Of a stretch of 64,000 bases of DNA, positions 61,429 to 64,000 are shown piece by piece; positions within the stretch are counted from its first letter, which is position 1, and each line of letters begins with the position of its first letter. The position numbers and the translations under genes are program-made. The stretch comes from Syngnathus acus (taxonomy: Eukaryota; Chordata; Actinopteri; Syngnathiformes; Syngnathidae), in NCBI RefSeq assembly GCF_901709675.1, contig NC_051093.1:1692553-1756552 (forward strand), given 5' to 3'. Below the pieces are notes generated by a model that was not told the DNA's origin, made no database searches, and saw only the letters and a list, made by a program, of their open reading frames with translations.

Positions 61429-64000
61429 TCAAGCCCAGTAGCTGATGATGAACACGGCCACAGAGAGGCAAATGACGACATTGGCGTTCACCAACTTTTT
61501 CAGACCTGGATTTTCTTTTAGTTGACTGAGGTCGGGGGCCATGGGCGTCACGGGTCTTTTCTCTGCCTCGTCAGACTGTCGCTCCATCCCGCACAGCCAG
61601 TAGAGAGCAGACACCAGCCGTGACTGACGTCTCGAGCCGGAGCCCGGGTCCGAAGACTCTGGAAGTTGGGTGAGATGGCAAATGAGCAGATAGTGGAGCA
61701 AGGTCAAAAAGATGGAAAACTATACCTTTTCTCGTGCTGTCAACTGCCTTTTCCGTGACGACCATCTCCGCCATCTCGTGACCCGTGACCTCTTCCACGC
61801 TCTGCTCTTTGACTTCCACGGGGGCAAACCTTGTGAACCAAGTCAGACGGTCAATCTAAAATAAAAAAAAACATTCTCCAATCAATGAACACGCACAAAT
61901 GCAGCATTCACAACAAATAAAGGAACATTTTGACCTGCTCGGCTTTGGGTTTGTCGGTGGCCAGACTGACCAGCACGACCACGACGAGTGTGATGAAGGA
62001 CAGCAGCGTGGAGAAGTAGAGGTAATGCAGCGATTTGACCACGGCGGGCCTGTCGTCCTGCTCGAAGCACAGCGGAGCCGGGTAGATAAAATCCAACAGC
62101 ATGCGGACGCAGCCAATCGTCAGGCCCACGGCCACGCCCCAGAAAGCACCCTGCCGGCATGCAGAAAACAACGCTTGGAACATGTGCTTTGGTCCCGGCC
62201 TGAGGAAAGTTCAACGACATTAGCAATGGAGTCAGCAAGCTATTGGTGCTCTCTCGAATTGTGACACAGTGGTGCCGGAAACCAAATGCGCAGCCCTAAA
62301 TCACATACTGCTCTACCTTCTCGTTAGTCCTAGTCCAGAAGCAGCCCAGGAGGAAGATGATGGACACGGGCGGCTGCAGGTAGGTGCTGATTGTCTGGAT
62401 GTAGATGAACAGCTGTCCCCCTTGACTGGCTTGAATGACGGGAATCCACAAAATGGACGCCACCACTAGAATGAGCACAAAAACCCTAGAAAGTAAAACA
62501 TTTGCTTATCAGAATGTTTTCGGTGCTGCTGTTTTGGTTACCAACAGACAGTGCGCATACTAAAATACTGATTACCCATCCATGTCATTTTACTTTACAG
62601 TCCAAAAGAGTTCACATCCAATTGTGTGGTCCATAGCTACGAATAAAAAGATAAACGGACCTGCCCACGATCATAAGCTCCCACTCGGACGCCCCGGGTC
62701 GGTATGTCTTCCACAGGTCCATGGTGAAAATGGTGCTGGCGCTGTTAAAGACGGATGTGAGCGAGGAGACAAGCGCAGCAATCATCACAGCCATCATCAG
62801 ACCTCGGAGTCCTGGAAGATGCAGCATTTATATGAATGCATATGAATATGCATTTTATATGAATACCGAGGTTGAATAAAGGACAGGAAGTCACCTGCGG
62901 GGAGAAGCTCCAAGACCAGCCTGGCATAAGCCGTGTCGGTACATCCTACTGGGTTGTCACAGATCTGCTCGCACAATTCTGGATCAGCACAGGCTACGTC
63001 ATCTGGAAACAGTTTTATTTAAGGGCAAATGGGTGTGAAACGTTCTGGATTTTCTTGGACCCAAATGATTATTCCATCATTTGATTGAAAAAAGGTGGAG
63101 GCAACTACGGTCAACTGGAGTATTCCGCTGATGTTTCCCACCTGTGTAAAGTATCCTGCTGATCATGCCGGGCAACATGATGGCAAAGAAAGGCAAAAGC
63201 TTGAGGTAAGCAGCCAGCAGGGAGCCGCCTTTAGCATGGGTCAGCGTTTTGGCAGCCAACGAGCGCTGCACGATCACCTAAATAACAACCACACACGCAG
63301 TTGAAGCCATTTTTGTTGTGGTGTATTTCTTTAGAATAGCTACTGCATGACACGATGAAATCAATGAATTCCATAGTTTACTGATAAGCCAAAAGGAGCA
63401 ATTAGACTAAAAAGACAAAAATAACAAGGTTTCTAGAAGTGATCCTTGAAGGATGCCACATATTTAAAAAAAATAGAAGAAACCTGACCTGATCAGAGCA
63501 CCAGTACCACATGGAAGGAATGGACATGCCCATGATGACGCCAGGCCACGGGAGGTCAGAGTCCACTGGGTCTCTGAATATGTGGAAGGAGTCCTCTCGG
63601 GGGATGCCGCACGTCGTGTTCGGCACGCGAACTGACGGGATGGCCTTAAGGTAGCCCTCCATCAGAGCATTCCAACCTCCAACCTCTGCAAAACCTGAAC
63701 GGCAGCACAAAAATAGAGTGAGCCAATGTGAAAAGATGCCATGACACAGGTGGCGTCATTGTTTGGGATGCGCTTACTAAAGCCCATTAGGACGAGCGCT
63801 CCCGCCAGCATGATAACCGTTTGAGCGGCGTCGGTGTAGATGACAGTAGCCAAACCACCTGAGGAAGGAACAAGACAACACATTCAAGTAAAGTTTTAAA
63901 AGACTACAGGAAGCCTCTTGGCCATACAATTGTGTTACCATTTACTAAAAATAACATTAATTTGATGCAATTAAATGAGTAATGTGGGCTGACCTGCCAC
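61429..64000 (-). CDS. slc5a11: sodium/myo-inositol cotransporter 2 (SMIT2), 3' part; 5' part beyond window
   Basis: The product is a plasma-membrane Na+-coupled solute transporter of the SLC5 family, taking up myo-inositol and glucose in mammals. Exons on the minus strand, 5' to 3': 64000-63994 (partial), 63858-63778, 63694-63489, 63277-63142, 63002-62895, 62811-62661, 62485-62317, 62150-61935, 61855-61726, 61658-61429; phases agree and give 477 residues (human total 675). Family landmarks are [86 protein letters not shown] and [13 protein letters not shown], then a charged cytoplasmic loop and a final helix ending SYWA. SLC5A1/A2-like paralogues are alternatives; residue similarity and adjacency to arhgap17 favour SLC5A11. 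Confidence 0.92.

Overview
This is a vertebrate nuclear window, almost certainly from a ray-finned, probably percomorph, fish. The genes have GT/AG introns and are compact. The intergenic DNA carries CA/TG, CATC, CT and AAT microsatellites, a Tc1-like element, hAT elements, a LINE fragment and tRNA-derived SINE-like copies, as is usual in teleosts. Protein identities come from family recognition and exon-by-exon translation of the sequence. No database search was run.

Layout: (1) 1-1544, minus: the 5' part of galc (galactosylceramidase), read as one uninterrupted frame of 514 codons with no intron. (2) 3609-11727, plus: tbc1d16 (Rab GTPase-activating protein), 12 coding exons, head-to-head with galc. 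(3) About 12.9-30.4 kb: a gene-poor stretch with a 670-bp hAT element that has perfect 8-bp target duplications and a BED-like finger ORF, a LINE reverse-transcriptase remnant ending in a CATC array, a decayed Tc1-like element inserted in a CA repeat, and many microsatellites. (4) 30751-35067, plus: cbx4 (Polycomb chromobox/SUMO E3), 5 exons. (5) 35-41 kb: non-coding, with a complete tRNA-derived SINE. (6) 41470-44799, plus: cbx8 (Polycomb chromobox), 5 exons, with a 1.2-kb hAT-type element in intron 3. (7) 44.8-51.4 kb: repeat-rich intergenic DNA with a second SINE copy. (8) 51421-60669, plus: arhgap17 (BAR-RhoGAP, RICH1/nadrin), 20 coding exons. (9) 61429-64000, minus: the 3' part of slc5a11 (sodium/myo-inositol cotransporter SMIT2), 10 exons or exon parts, tail-to-tail with arhgap17.

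The window joins two synteny blocks. tbc1d16-cbx4-cbx8 corresponds to human 17q25, and arhgap17-slc5a11 corresponds to human 16p12. The junction lies in 44.8-51.4 kb, and cbx2, which neighbours CBX8 in human, is not seen. cbx4 and cbx8 both encode Polycomb PRC1 subunits and share exon structure and phases as tandem paralogues. The other genes have no evident joint pathway.

The points most worth following are the intronless galc with a TFE/MITF-type M-box just upstream, a shared 3' tail between the LINE remnant and the SINEs, a likely alternative last exon in arhgap17, doubled CtBP-type motifs in cbx4, and the synteny junction. I found no evidence of a wholly new biological system.
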